Shown here piece by piece: positions 24,767 to 32,519 of a stretch of 43,465 nt of DNA (position 1 is its first letter; every line of letters starts with the position of its first letter). The position numbers were made by a program, and so were the translations under genes. Source of the stretch: Eubacterium sp. OM08-24 (GTDB lineage Bacteria; Bacillota; Clostridia; Oscillospirales; Acutalibacteraceae); NCBI RefSeq assembly GCF_003438075.1, contig NZ_QSTA01000014.1:1-43465 (forward strand). The letters run 5' to 3'. Under the pieces are notes generated by a model. The model did no database searches. It was not told where the DNA came from and saw nothing but the letters and a program-made list of their open reading frames with translations.

Positions 24767-25297
24767 TTAAACAAAAATGTTGTTGAAAAGAATTACCGAG
24801 ATAACACCGCAGGTTGAGCCGAGTAACATACCGCAGACTACATCTGTAAGATAATGAACTCTCAGATAAATTCTTGAAAAGCCAATTAAGAATGCAAGCA
24901 TAAGAATTGGCAGGCAAGCCGCAGGCTGACATCTTAACAGCGCCGTTGTGGCAAATGCAAATGATGCCGTAGTGTGACCTGACGGGAACGAGTAGAACCT
25001 CGGTCTGTTTATAATCTGCTCCTCGTCCTCAAGAAGATGACAAGGGCGTGTCCTCTTTACAAGATGCTTAATAATGATTTCGCCCATAAGGTGAGCAAGG
25101 CAGAGGGCGAAAACAAAGTTAAAGCCTGTTTTTCTCCACTCCGGTACAACAAAGAACGGTATGCAGATCGCCCACCATACAAAGCCGGCATTGCCCAGCC
25201 TTGAAGATGCCACCATAATCTTGGTTAAAGCAGGCTTGTGCATTCTGCTGATATTATATAGAACTTTGTTGTCAACTGTTTGAATGCGTCCGAACAT
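24767..25297 (-). CDS. PAP2 family membrane phosphatase
   Basis: 176 residues with all three PAP2 catalytic motifs: KHLVKRTRP (77-85), PSGH (105-108) and SRIYLRVHYLTD (141-152) with catalytic His108 and His148. About five membrane spans surround them. Such enzymes dephosphorylate undecaprenyl pyrophosphate or phosphatidylglycerol phosphate on the outer face of the membrane, and the small size fits either. It starts at ATG 25297 after AGGAG. It is alone on its transcript, with a possible TATAAT at 25402-25407 upstream (minus strand). Confidence 0.93.
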   Translation of the reverse strand: MFGRIQTVDNKVLYNISRMHKPALTKIMVASSRLGNAGFVWWAICIPFFVVPEWRKTGFNFVFALCLAHLMGEIIIKHLVKRTRPCHLLEDEEQIINRPRFYSFPSGHTTASFAFATTALLRCQPAACLPILMLAFLIGFSRIYLRVHYLTDVVCGMLLGSTCGVISVILFNNIFV

Positions 25298-25445
25298 ATA
25301 ACAAAACTCCTAATCAACGCTGATATTGCTAAATTTCCAAAAGCTGTTAATATTAGTAGCAAATAATTACCAACTGCTGAACAATATCGTTACACATCTT
25401 TATTATATCACAAGAGTTTTGATTTGAACAGAGCTTTTATAAAAT

Positions 25446-26456
25446 TTATCTTAATTTTATGTTGAGCAAATGTGCAACAGAGGGGATACTCTCACCCTGT
25501 CCTGCCGATGTCGGACTCATCAGCGCACCTGTTGCCATAAAAAGTATATTGTTGTATTTTCCGCTGTTTACGGAATTTAGAATTTCAGAGCAAAACACCG
25601 AGCCTGCACATCCGCACCCCGAACCGCCTGCGTGCACATCTTGCCCTTCTAAATCAAAAATCATCATACCGCAGTCATAGTGCTTTGGCTCAAGGTCAAT
25701 GTTTTCAAGGCTAAGTAAGTCATACAGCGAGCGACTGCCCACCAAACCTAAATCTCCTGTAAAAACAGCGTCATAATCAGACGGCTTTGTGTTTGTGTCG
25801 TTAAAATAATCAATGAATGTTTGTGCGGCGGCAGGCGCCATGGCAGCGCCCATATTGTTTGCGTCGGTTACGCCGAGGTCAACTATTTTTCCGGCTGTTG
25901 CCCTTGCTATGCAAGCGCCTTTTTTTGCGTTGCTTACAATGCAGCACCCCGAACCCGTAACTGTCCATTGTGCGGTAGGTGTGCGAACTCCGCCGTATTC
26001 AAGCGGAAAGCGATACTGTCGCTCAGCTGATGCAAAATGTGAAGAGGTCACGCACGCAGCGATATTTGCCGCCTTGCTTTCAACAAATACGGCTGTCATC
26101 AGCAATCCCTGCGCCATGGTAGAGCAAGCGCCGTATTGCCCGAGATAAGCAATATTAAGGTCACGCAGTCCAAAGCTTGAGGATATGCACTGATTAAGCA
26201 AATCGCCTGCAAAAATATAGTCGATGTCCTCAGCTTTTACATCAGCTTTTTGCATAGCGGTTTCAACCGCTGTAAACTGCAATGTGCTTTCCGCCTGCTC
26301 ATAGGTGCTTTTGCCGTTGTAGCTGTCATAAATAATTTTGTCAAAGCCTTTTCCAAGCGGGCCTTCACTCTCTTTTTTGCCTGCCACAGAGGCATATCCG
26401 ATTATAGTCGGCATTTCTTCAAAGCCGAGAGTGTGTCCTCCTATTCTTCGTATCAT
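25446..26456 (-). CDS. spoVAD: Stage V sporulation protein AD (SpoVAD)
   Basis: 336 residues with a thiolase-like fold. Family segments are GHTLGFEEMPTIIGYASVAG near the start, AGDLLNQCISSSFGLRD, YGACSTMAQGLL (Cys at the thiolase-like site), EYGGVRTPTAQWTVTGSG and GGSGCGCAGSV. SpoVAD belongs to the channel complex that loads dipicolinic acid into the forespore and binds it directly. spoVAC and spoVAE usually flank it, but neither is here. The start codon comes directly after a T7 run at the foot of a terminator-like hairpin that contains its ribosome binding site AAGGGAG. Confidence 0.97.
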   Translation of the reverse strand: MIRRIGGHTLGFEEMPTIIGYASVAGKKESEGPLGKGFDKIIYDSYNGKSTYEQAESTLQFTAVETAMQKADVKAEDIDYIFAGDLLNQCISSSFGLRDLNIAYLGQYGACSTMAQGLLMTAVFVESKAANIAACVTSSHFASAERQYRFPLEYGGVRTPTAQWTVTGSGCCIVSNAKKGACIARATAGKIVDLGVTDANNMGAAMAPAAAQTFIDYFNDTNTKPSDYDAVFTGDLGLVGSRSLYDLLSLENIDLEPKHYDCGMMIFDLEGQDVHAGGSGCGCAGSVFCSEILNSVNSGKYNNILFMATGALMSPTSAGQGESIPSVAHLLNIKLR

Positions 26457-26496
26457 AAAAAAACTCCCTTCTGCACTATTATCTGCAAAAGGGAGT
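26457..26496 (-). promoter_or_regulatory. Terminator-like hairpin overlapping the spoVAD ribosome binding site
   Basis: On the minus strand ACTCCCTTTTGCA pairs with TGCAGAAGGGAGT (13 bp, one mismatch, 8-base loop), followed by T7 and then ATG. The 3' arm holds AAGGGAG, the only Shine-Dalgarno of spoVAD. It could end the upstream hydrolase transcript and hide the start of spoVAD. Confidence 0.8.
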
Positions 26497-26508
26497 AAAA
26501 TATTTAAT

Positions 26509-26536
26509 TAAGATGATGAGTGAAAAATCAATATCC
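26509..26536 (-). promoter_or_regulatory. Possible sigma-G type promoter for spoVAD
   Basis: Minus strand GGATA (26532-26536), 16 bases, CATCTTA (26509-26515). The -10 fits the forespore consensus CATNHTA; the -35 has one mismatch to GHATR and the spacing is short. Tentative. Confidence 0.3.
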
Positions 26537-27355
26537 CCAACGGTCAAAGAATCTTACATCTTCATAAGTGAGAATATAGTTTTGGCTTTCGTGAAATTCG
26601 CTGTCAACAAGCAAAGGATTATACATATAAAGTATTCTGTGCTGAACCGCATCGTGGTTTTGATCAAAAATATAGCTTACTGCCTGCTTGCATGAATCGT
26701 TGGCAGGAATATCCGTACTGCCTGTGTAGTGATATTCTTTAATGATTTCGGCTACACTTGAAAATCCGTCAAAGCACATTGCGTCCTTTACCGACTGGGC
26801 AATAAGTGACGCACCTACAAATCCGCCCGAACCAAATTCGCCCATGCAAAGTCGCTCAAGCAAATCTCTGTCGGCATCGTTTAAAGTAACCTGTCCGCAT
26901 TGGTAGGATTTATCGGGATTATCAATGGCTACAAGATATCCTGCATTCCACTGTTCGTTGTAGTCGGCAGGCTCGGCAACGGGAATGGCTGTTGCAAACT
27001 GAACAGTAGCCTTTTGTGTTGTTGCCTTGGTAGACGCCTTTGTAGCCTTTGGTTTGGTTGTCGGCGCTGTTGTTGGCTTGCTTGTGGGTTTTGTTGTTGC
27101 TTTCTGAGTAGCGGCAGGCTTTGTTGTAGGAGCTTCGGTAGGCTCACTTGTTGCCGTATCAGCTGTTGCAATCTTTGAAATATTAGGATTTATGCGATTT
27201 TTCAGTGCCACATCCGAAGTGGATACGGCAGGTCTTTTGGTTTGCGGCGTAAGCGCAGATATTACAGTGTGACCCAAAAGTGTGAATATCAGCACTCCGA
27301 GAATAACGGTAAGTACGGTATTTAGCTTATTTTCGAAAAATTTTTTCATCCTCAT
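26528..27355 (-). CDS. SleB-like cell-wall hydrolase with Thr/Pro/Lys linker
   Basis: 275 residues. One N-terminal membrane anchor (12-34), then a low-complexity linker rich in Thr, Lys, Pro and Ala (about 65-125), then a C-terminal domain of the Hydrolase_2/SleB family: LLERLCMGEFGSGGFVGASL, with Glu173 as the likely catalytic acid, and SVKDAMCFDGFSSVAEII. Relatives are spore-cortex lytic enzymes or muramidase/transglycosylase-type wall hydrolases. It should act outside the membrane. It has its own promoter, and spoVAD follows on the same strand, which supports a link to sporulation or germination. The start could also be ATG 27349. Confidence 0.82.
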   Translation of the reverse strand: MRMKKFFENKLNTVLTVILGVLIFTLLGHTVISALTPQTKRPAVSTSDVALKNRINPNISKIATADTATSEPTEAPTTKPAATQKATTKPTSKPTTAPTTKPKATKASTKATTQKATVQFATAIPVAEPADYNEQWNAGYLVAIDNPDKSYQCGQVTLNDADRDLLERLCMGEFGSGGFVGASLIAQSVKDAMCFDGFSSVAEIIKEYHYTGSTDIPANDSCKQAVSYIFDQNHDAVQHRILYMYNPLLVDSEFHESQNYILTYEDVRFFDRWGY

Positions 27356-27399
27356 CAGCCTTTTTTATTATTTTGTGCGAGTACACGCTCGTACTATAA

Positions 27400-27428
27400 A
27401 TTATAGCATAATTTATTGATTATTTCAA
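27400..27428 (-). promoter_or_regulatory. Promoter of the SleB-like hydrolase gene, with inverted repeat at the start site
   Basis: Minus strand TTGAAA (27423-27428), 17 bases, TATAAT (27400-27405), a near-consensus vegetative promoter. AGTAC and GTACT arms (27380-27395) lie across the predicted start. Confidence 0.75.
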
Positions 27429-27607
27429 CTATATTTTATACTTATGTTAAAATTGCAATATTTTTAAAATTTCCAGTGAAAATTTTTGATATAACAGAGT
27501 AAATTTTGACTATTGCTTTGCTTTGCACAGGTGCTTTTTTGTTGAGTATGCCACACATATATCCAAAATATACAAATTAAAAGCAGGATAAAATTTGTAA
27601 AAAATGC

Positions 27608-27636
27608 TTGAAAAATGCGTTATTTCGCATTATAAT
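27608..27636 (+). promoter_or_regulatory. Promoter of the NifU-like/GGGtGRT operon with palindrome in the spacer
   Basis: TTGAAA (27608-27613), 17 bases, TATAAT (27631-27636), near-consensus. The spacer carries AATGCG and CGCATT arms separated by 6 bases (27614-27631), a good place for a repressor. The leader is ~45 bases with AAAGGAG before the ATG. The remaining gap from 27429 to 27607 shows no gene. Confidence 0.8.
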
Positions 27637-27686
27637 AAATGTGTATGAGTGTAGAGGCTCAACAATAATCGAAAGGAGAAGTACAC

Positions 27687-28379
27687 ATGATTTATTCAAA
27701 TGAAGTAGAAAAGATGTGCACTGTCGCAAAAGGTCCAAAACACGGTCCTGCACCTATTCCTGAAGAGGGTAAGTGGGTAAAATCCTATGATATTAAGGAT
27801 ATTTCAGGTCTTTCACACGGTATTGGCTGGTGCGCACCTCAGCAGGGTGCTTGCAAGCTCACACTTAATGTTAAAGACGGTATCGTAGAAGAGGCTCTTG
27901 TAGAAACAATTGGTTGTTCAGGTATGACTCACTCAGCTGCTATGGCTGCTGAAATTCTCCCTAACAAAACATTACTCGAGTGCCTTAATACTGACCTTGT
28001 TTGTGATGCTATCAACACAGCTATGAAAAACATTTTTGAGCAGCTCGTTTACGGCAGAAGCCAGACAGCTTTCTCAGAGGGTGGTCTTCCAATCGGCGCA
28101 GGTCTTGAGGACCTCGGTAAGGGACTCCGTTCACAGGTTGGTACAATGTACAGCACAAACGCTAAGGGCGTTCGTTATATGGAAATGGCTGAAGGCTATG
28201 TAATCAAGACAGCTCTTGATGAGAACGACGAGGTTTGTGGCTATCAGTTCGTAAAGCTCGGCAAAATGCTCGAGGACATTCGTCACGGTGTAGAGCCAAA
28301 CGAAGCTTACAAAAACAACATCGGTCAGTACGGTCGTTTTGATAATGCGGCTAAGTACATTGACCCTCGTGAAGAATAA
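27687..28379 (+). CDS. NifU-like iron-sulfur scaffold-type protein, partner of GGGtGRT protein
   Basis: 230 residues. The central part recalls the IscU/NifU N-terminal fold: GACKLTLNVKDGIVEEALVE, then TIGCSGMTHSAAMAAEIL, similar to the scaffold GC(S/A)xSxA loop. Cysteines are C11, C49, C56, C77, C99, C106 and C184; C49 and C77 are candidates for metal or cluster binding. In Clostridia this gene is regularly paired with the GGGtGRT gene, as here (20-base gap). It is longer than IscU (~130) and no SufS/IscS gene is adjacent, so it is probably not a housekeeping scaffold. Codon use is strongly biased, as in highly expressed genes. Its role is not established. Confidence 0.82.
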   Translation: MIYSNEVEKMCTVAKGPKHGPAPIPEEGKWVKSYDIKDISGLSHGIGWCAPQQGACKLTLNVKDGIVEEALVETIGCSGMTHSAAMAAEILPNKTLLECLNTDLVCDAINTAMKNIFEQLVYGRSQTAFSEGGLPIGAGLEDLGKGLRSQVGTMYSTNAKGVRYMEMAEGYVIKTALDENDEVCGYQFVKLGKMLEDIRHGVEPNEAYKNNIGQYGRFDNAAKYIDPREE

Positions 28380-28399
28380 TTCGGTAGGAGGACACTATA

Positions 28400-29404
28400 A
28401 TGGCAGTTACATTTGAAAGTATGGAAAGAAGAATGCCTAAAATTGAGAAGTGCCTTGCCGAATACGGTATTGCAAGTCTTGAAGAGGCAAGAGAGCTTTG
28501 CAACAGCAAGGGTTTTGACGCTTATGACATCGTTAAGGGCGTTCAGCCAATCGCATTTGAAAATGCAGGTTGGGCTTACACACTTGGTTGTGCAGTAGCT
28601 ATTAAGAAGGGTGTTAAGACAGCAGCAGAGGCTGCCGAGTGCATCGGTATCGGTCTTGAGGCTTTCTGTATCCCGGGTTCAGTTGCTGAGCAGAGAAATG
28701 TTGGTCGTGGTCACGGTAACCTCGGCGCAATGCTCCTCAGAGATGAAACAAAGTGCTTTGCATTCCTCGCAGGTCACGAGAGCTTTGCTGCCGCTGAAGG
28801 CGCAATCGGTATTGCTCGTAACGCTAACAAGGCAAGAAAAGAGCCACTTAAGGTTATTCTTAACGGTCTTGGCAAGGATGCAGCTTACATCATTTCGAGA
28901 ATCAACGGCTTTACATATGTAAAGACTCAGTTTGATTACTTCACATCAGAGCTCAAGATCGTTGAAGAGAGAGCTTTCTCAGACGGCGAGAGAGCTGCTG
29001 TTCGCTGCTACGGTGCAGACGATGTTCGTGAAGGCGTTGCTATCATGCAGCATGAGAATGTTGGCGTATCTATTACAGGTAACTCAACTAACCCAACTCG
29101 TTTCCAGCACCTTGTTGCAGGTACATACAAGAAGTGGGCTATCGAGAACGGCGTTAAGTATTTCTCAGTTGCTTCAGGCGGCGGCACAGGTCGTACACTT
29201 CACCCGGATAATATGGGTGCAGGCCCTGCTTCATACGGTCTTACAGACTCAATGGGCAGAATGCATGGTGACGCTCAGTTTGCAGGTTCATCTTCAGTTC
29301 CTGCTCACGTTGAGATGATGGGTCTTATCGGTATGGGTAACAACCCAATGGTAGGCGCAACAGTTGCATGTGCAGTTGCAGTTTACGAGGGTTTAAATAA
29401 ATAA
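28400..29404 (+). CDS. GGGtGRT family protein
   Basis: 334 residues, soluble. The family name motif GGGTGRT is at 260-266, in FSVASGGGTGRTLHPDN. Other conserved-looking parts are VGRGHGNLGAMLL (101-113), FLAGHESFAAAEGAIGIA (122-139) and SITGNSTNPTRF (224-235). The Gly-rich loops suggest nucleotide or phosphate binding. The family (PF14057 by memory) has no known function. A GGAGG site precedes the ATG, and the gene follows the NifU-like gene on one transcript ending at the terminator 29429-29465. Codon choice suggests high expression. Confidence 0.9.
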   Translation: MAVTFESMERRMPKIEKCLAEYGIASLEEARELCNSKGFDAYDIVKGVQPIAFENAGWAYTLGCAVAIKKGVKTAAEAAECIGIGLEAFCIPGSVAEQRNVGRGHGNLGAMLLRDETKCFAFLAGHESFAAAEGAIGIARNANKARKEPLKVILNGLGKDAAYIISRINGFTYVKTQFDYFTSELKIVEERAFSDGERAAVRCYGADDVREGVAIMQHENVGVSITGNSTNPTRFQHLVAGTYKKWAIENGVKYFSVASGGGTGRTLHPDNMGAGPASYGLTDSMGRMHGDAQFAGSSSVPAHVEMMGLIGMGNNPMVGATVACAVAVYEGLNK

Positions 29405-29428
29405 ATTACCTTTCGGTTAATGCAATTA

Positions 29429-29465
29429 GGGAGGTCGCAGAGTTTTTTCTGTGACCTCTCGTTTT
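29429..29465 (+). terminator. Terminator of the NifU-like/GGGtGRT operon
   Basis: GAGGTCGCAG (29431-29440) pairs with CTGTGACCTC (29449-29458), then a short T-run (GTTTTG). Confidence 0.88.
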
Positions 29466-29506
29466 GAGTTCGGATTTATACAAAGTATATAACAAGGGGT
29501 TATAAT

Positions 29507-30136
29507 ATGAGTAATTGGAACACATTTTTAAAGTCTGTACCTGCCGGCGTAATGATCGGCTTGGGCGTTACGGCTTTTATTTCGTCAGAAAACAAGGTAT
29601 TCGGTTCAATTTTGTTCTGTCTGGGACTTTTTGGTATATGCGCATTCGGCTTTAATCTTTTTACAGGTAAAATCGGATATGTTATCCCTACAAAAAATAA
29701 TCCGAATTGTCTTATGATTTGGCTCGGCAACCTTGTCGGTTGTCTTATAACAACAGTTCCGCTCAGATTTGCAAGTCCAAAGTACACTGAGGCGGCAAAG
29801 GTAATTGCAGAAAACAAACTTTCGCAGAACTTTTTGCAGACATTCATTCTCGGCATTTTTTGCGGTATGATTATGTATATTGTTGTTGAAAATTACAGCA
29901 CAAACAGCAGTCCGCTGGGTAAATATCTCGGTATTTTTCTCGGTATTCCTGCTTTTATATTTGCAGGCTTCGAGCATAGTATTGCAGATATTTGCTATTT
30001 TTCTTATGCAGCGTCATCACTTGAACAGGTTGCGCAGATGTTTGTTTACATATTAATAGTATCGGTTGCAAACGGAGTCGGTTCTGTTATTTTCAGAGCA
30101 TTTACTGTAATGTATAAGGAAAAAGTTAAAAAATAA
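29507..30136 (+). CDS. Formate/nitrite transporter (FNT) family channel
   Basis: 209 residues with six predicted spans. The FNT signatures are visible: FGFNLFTGKIGYVI (segment around the third helix) and FAGFEHSIADICYFSYA (the GFEHSxAN-type motif with pore histidine). It is short relative to FocA/NirC (~260-285), with shortened termini, but the pore core is present. It should pass formate, nitrite, hydrosulfide or a similar small anion. It follows the GGGtGRT terminator with AAGGGG before the ATG and has its own terminator. No formate or nitrite enzyme is nearby, so the substrate is open. Confidence 0.88.
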   Translation: MSNWNTFLKSVPAGVMIGLGVTAFISSENKVFGSILFCLGLFGICAFGFNLFTGKIGYVIPTKNNPNCLMIWLGNLVGCLITTVPLRFASPKYTEAAKVIAENKLSQNFLQTFILGIFCGMIMYIVVENYSTNSSPLGKYLGIFLGIPAFIFAGFEHSIADICYFSYAASSLEQVAQMFVYILIVSVANGVGSVIFRAFTVMYKEKVKK

Positions 30137-30170
30137 AATTTGAATATAACATTTATATGTAAAAATATTC

Positions 30171-30203
30171 GGTCGGCAGTTGTATAAATTGCCGACCTTT
30201 TGC
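30171..30203 (+). terminator. Terminator after the FNT gene
   Basis: GGTCGGCA (30171-30178) pairs with TGCCGACC (30190-30197), with AT pairs inside, followed by TTTTGC. Confidence 0.85.
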
Positions 30204-30221
30204 ATTTTTATTAAAAAGGTA

Positions 30222-30250
30222 TTGATTTTGATAAAATTTTATGCTATAAT
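30222..30250 (+). promoter_or_regulatory. Promoter of the SRP RNA
   Basis: TTGATT (30222-30227), 17 bases, TATAAT (30245-30250). Predicted RNA start is near 30257. Confidence 0.75.
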
Positions 30251-30256
30251 TACAAA

Positions 30257-30439
30257 GTAATTGCAAGCCATATGCATGCAATTAAGTGAGCGGCAGGCCC
30301 TGTACGATTGGGGTCTGTGAATCATGTCAGGCGGGGAACCGAGCAGCATTAAGCAGTATTGCCGATGCGATGCAGTAAGTCTGTCGTTCACTTATTTGCA
30401 TGACGCCGTATAATATTCGGCTGACGGCTTGCATTTTTT
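30257..30439 (+). ncRNA. ffs: Signal recognition particle RNA (long form)
   Basis: The diagnostic helix 8 is present: ATGTCAGGCGGGGAACCGAG followed by CAGC, with a GGAA tetraloop. The outer ends pair (GCAAGCC near 30263 with GGCTTGC at 30426-30432), and AGTGAGCG at 30285 pairs with CGTTCACTT at 30386. The RNA ends in a T-run. At ~180 bases it is longer than the 4.5S type, so it probably has an Alu domain like the Bacillus scRNA. The place directly upstream of dnaX is the same as in Bacillus. With Ffh it targets membrane and exported proteins to the Sec translocon. Ends are estimated. Confidence 0.88.
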
Positions 30440-30459
30440 ATTGAAGAGAGGTGTTTTGT

Positions 30460-32139
30460 ATGTACCGTGTGCTTTACCGCAAGTGGCGACCTGCCGTGTT
30501 TACCGATGTTTCGGGACAGGAGCATATTACCTCGACTTTGCAAAACGAGGTTTCGTCCGGCAGACTTAACCACGCTTACCTCTTTACAGGCTCACGAGGA
30601 ACAGGCAAAACCACCTGCGCAAAAATTCTTGCCAAGGCTGTAAACTGTCTTAATCCGCAAAACGGCAATCCTTGCGGCGAATGTGAAATCTGCAAGGGCA
30701 TTGATGACGGAAGTATTCTTGATATTGTCGAGATGGACGCCGCATCTAACCGTAAAATTGATGATATTCGTCAGATAATTGACGAGGTACAGTTTAAGCC
30801 CGCAAAGTGCAAATACAGGGTGTATATTGTCGATGAGGTACATATGCTTACCACAGAGGCTTTTAACGCTCTTCTTAAAACGCTTGAAGAACCGCCCGAG
30901 CATGTAATTTTTATACTTGCCACTACCGAGGTTCACAAGCTGCCGCAGACAATCCGTTCAAGATGTCAGCGATTTGATTTTCACAGAATACCGCCTAAGG
31001 CGATAGCAGACAGAGTAGAGTATGTGGTTTCGCAGGAAAATGCAGAGATTACCGAGTCGGCGGCGCTTATGCTTGCATCTGTTGCAGACGGCGCACTTCG
31101 TGACGCACTTTCGCTTTTGGACAGTTGTCTTGCCGTAAGTTCTCATATTGATGAGGAAGTAGTCCGCAATGCAGCGGGACTTGTAAGCAAAACATATCTT
31201 TTTGAACTTGCAACGGCTATAATTAACAAGAATCCCACAAAGTCGCTTGAGATAATAGACAGGCTGTATTCCGAGTCAAAGGATATGGCAAGGCTTTGTG
31301 ATGAACTTGTTGAACATTTCAGAGCATTGATGCTTATTAAAACAATCAAAAATCCGAGAGATATTCTGATAATGTCGGACGATGAGTTTGAGCAGGCGGT
31401 TACGCAGTCGGATTATCTTTCGCTTGCAGATATAGTTTTCTATATGGATGTGCTTTCAAGGGCATATCAGCGAATGGGCAGGGGAACAGGCGACAGAACA
31501 GAGCTTGAGATGGCTCTTGTAAAGCTGTCGGCAACCGAACTTGACGGCACGGTAGAGGCATTGACCGCAAGAGTTACTGCACTTGAAAAAGCGGTAAAGC
31601 GTGGAATTACCGTAAATTACGCACAGCCTGCACAGCAGAGCGTACAGGCGGAAGTTGCGCAATCGGCAAGTGTACCGAATACACAGACCGAAGTTGAAGA
31701 ACCGTTTGCAAAACCCGAACCGGAGCACAAGAAAGCACCTGTTGCAAAGCCTGCACCGGAGGTTAAACCTGTTGTGCAGAGAGCAAGCGTAAATCTTGAT
31801 GAGCTTTACGACAACGCAGTACCCTTTACAAGGTGGGTAGAGGTGGTAAACAGCTTAAGGTCGGTTTCAAGGTCAATAGCCGCAGCGTTTGCAGGATCAA
31901 CCGCATATGAAAGCGGAAACTATCTTTTGATTGACACAAACAATGAGCTTGCTTTTGATTTGCTTAGGCAAAACGGCAGAAGAGCAGAGATTAAGTCGGC
32001 ACTTTTAGAGCTGACGGGCAAAAATTACAGTCTTGGACCTTACAAAAGGTCAACACCTAAAAAAGAAGAAAAAACAGATCCGCTAAACTCTTTGGTGCAA
32101 AGCCTTGAGGGCAGCGGAGTGAAAATAACACAAGAATAA
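30460..32139 (+). CDS. dnaX: DNA polymerase III subunits gamma and tau
   Basis: 559 residues from ATG 30460 (MYRVLYRKWRP, the standard DnaX start); the upstream GTG at 30451 is not used. Walker A GSRGTGKT (44-51), four zinc cysteines C63, C72, C75 and C78, Walker B IVDEVHML and sensor ILATTE follow. Then comes RSRCQRFDF, domain III and a Pro/Ala/Glu-rich linker (about 385-450) before the C-terminal tau part. It is the clamp-loader ATPase of the replisome. The order ffs-dnaX-ybaB-recR is the conserved Firmicutes arrangement. I saw no obvious frameshift site for gamma. Confidence 0.98.
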   Translation: MYRVLYRKWRPAVFTDVSGQEHITSTLQNEVSSGRLNHAYLFTGSRGTGKTTCAKILAKAVNCLNPQNGNPCGECEICKGIDDGSILDIVEMDAASNRKIDDIRQIIDEVQFKPAKCKYRVYIVDEVHMLTTEAFNALLKTLEEPPEHVIFILATTEVHKLPQTIRSRCQRFDFHRIPPKAIADRVEYVVSQENAEITESAALMLASVADGALRDALSLLDSCLAVSSHIDEEVVRNAAGLVSKTYLFELATAIINKNPTKSLEIIDRLYSESKDMARLCDELVEHFRALMLIKTIKNPRDILIMSDDEFEQAVTQSDYLSLADIVFYMDVLSRAYQRMGRGTGDRTELEMALVKLSATELDGTVEALTARVTALEKAVKRGITVNYAQPAQQSVQAEVAQSASVPNTQTEVEEPFAKPEPEHKKAPVAKPAPEVKPVVQRASVNLDELYDNAVPFTRWVEVVNSLRSVSRSIAAAFAGSTAYESGNYLLIDTNNELAFDLLRQNGRRAEIKSALLELTGKNYSLGPYKRSTPKKEEKTDPLNSLVQSLEGSGVKITQE

Positions 32140-32166
32140 TTTGTAAATTGAAAGGATGTTTTTAAT

Positions 32167-32517
32167 ATGAAAGCAAGATTACCAAAGGGCTACGGCAACG
32201 GCGGCGCAAACAATATTCAGCAGCTCGCTCGTCAGGCACAGAAGTTACAGGACGATATGGAGCAGGCATCACAGGAGCTTGAGGCAAAAGAGTATTCAGC
32301 TACTTCGGGCGGCGGCGCAGTAAGCGTAACAGTTACAGGTAAGATGGAACTTTCAAAGGTAGAGATTTCTCCTGATGTTGTAGACCCTGAAGATGTAGAA
32401 ATGCTTTCTGACCTTATTATTGCAGCTGCAAACGAGGCTTTAAGAGCTGCTCATAAGGAAAAGGAAGACACAATGGAAACTATTTCAGGCGGACTTAACA
32501 TTCCGGGAATGTTCTGA
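32167..32517 (+). CDS. ybaB: YbaB/EbfC family nucleoid-associated protein
   Basis: 116 residues. An N-terminal extension is followed by [20 protein letters not shown], a beta core [20 protein letters not shown], and the C-terminal helix [19 protein letters not shown]. The dimer binds DNA in a tweezer-like way and coats the nucleoid. It lies 27 bases after dnaX, with AAAGGATG before the ATG, and is two bases from recR. Confidence 0.96.
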   Translation: MKARLPKGYGNGGANNIQQLARQAQKLQDDMEQASQELEAKEYSATSGGGAVSVTVTGKMELSKVEISPDVVDPEDVEMLSDLIIAAANEALRAAHKEKEDTMETISGGLNIPGMF

Positions 32518-32519
32518 TA

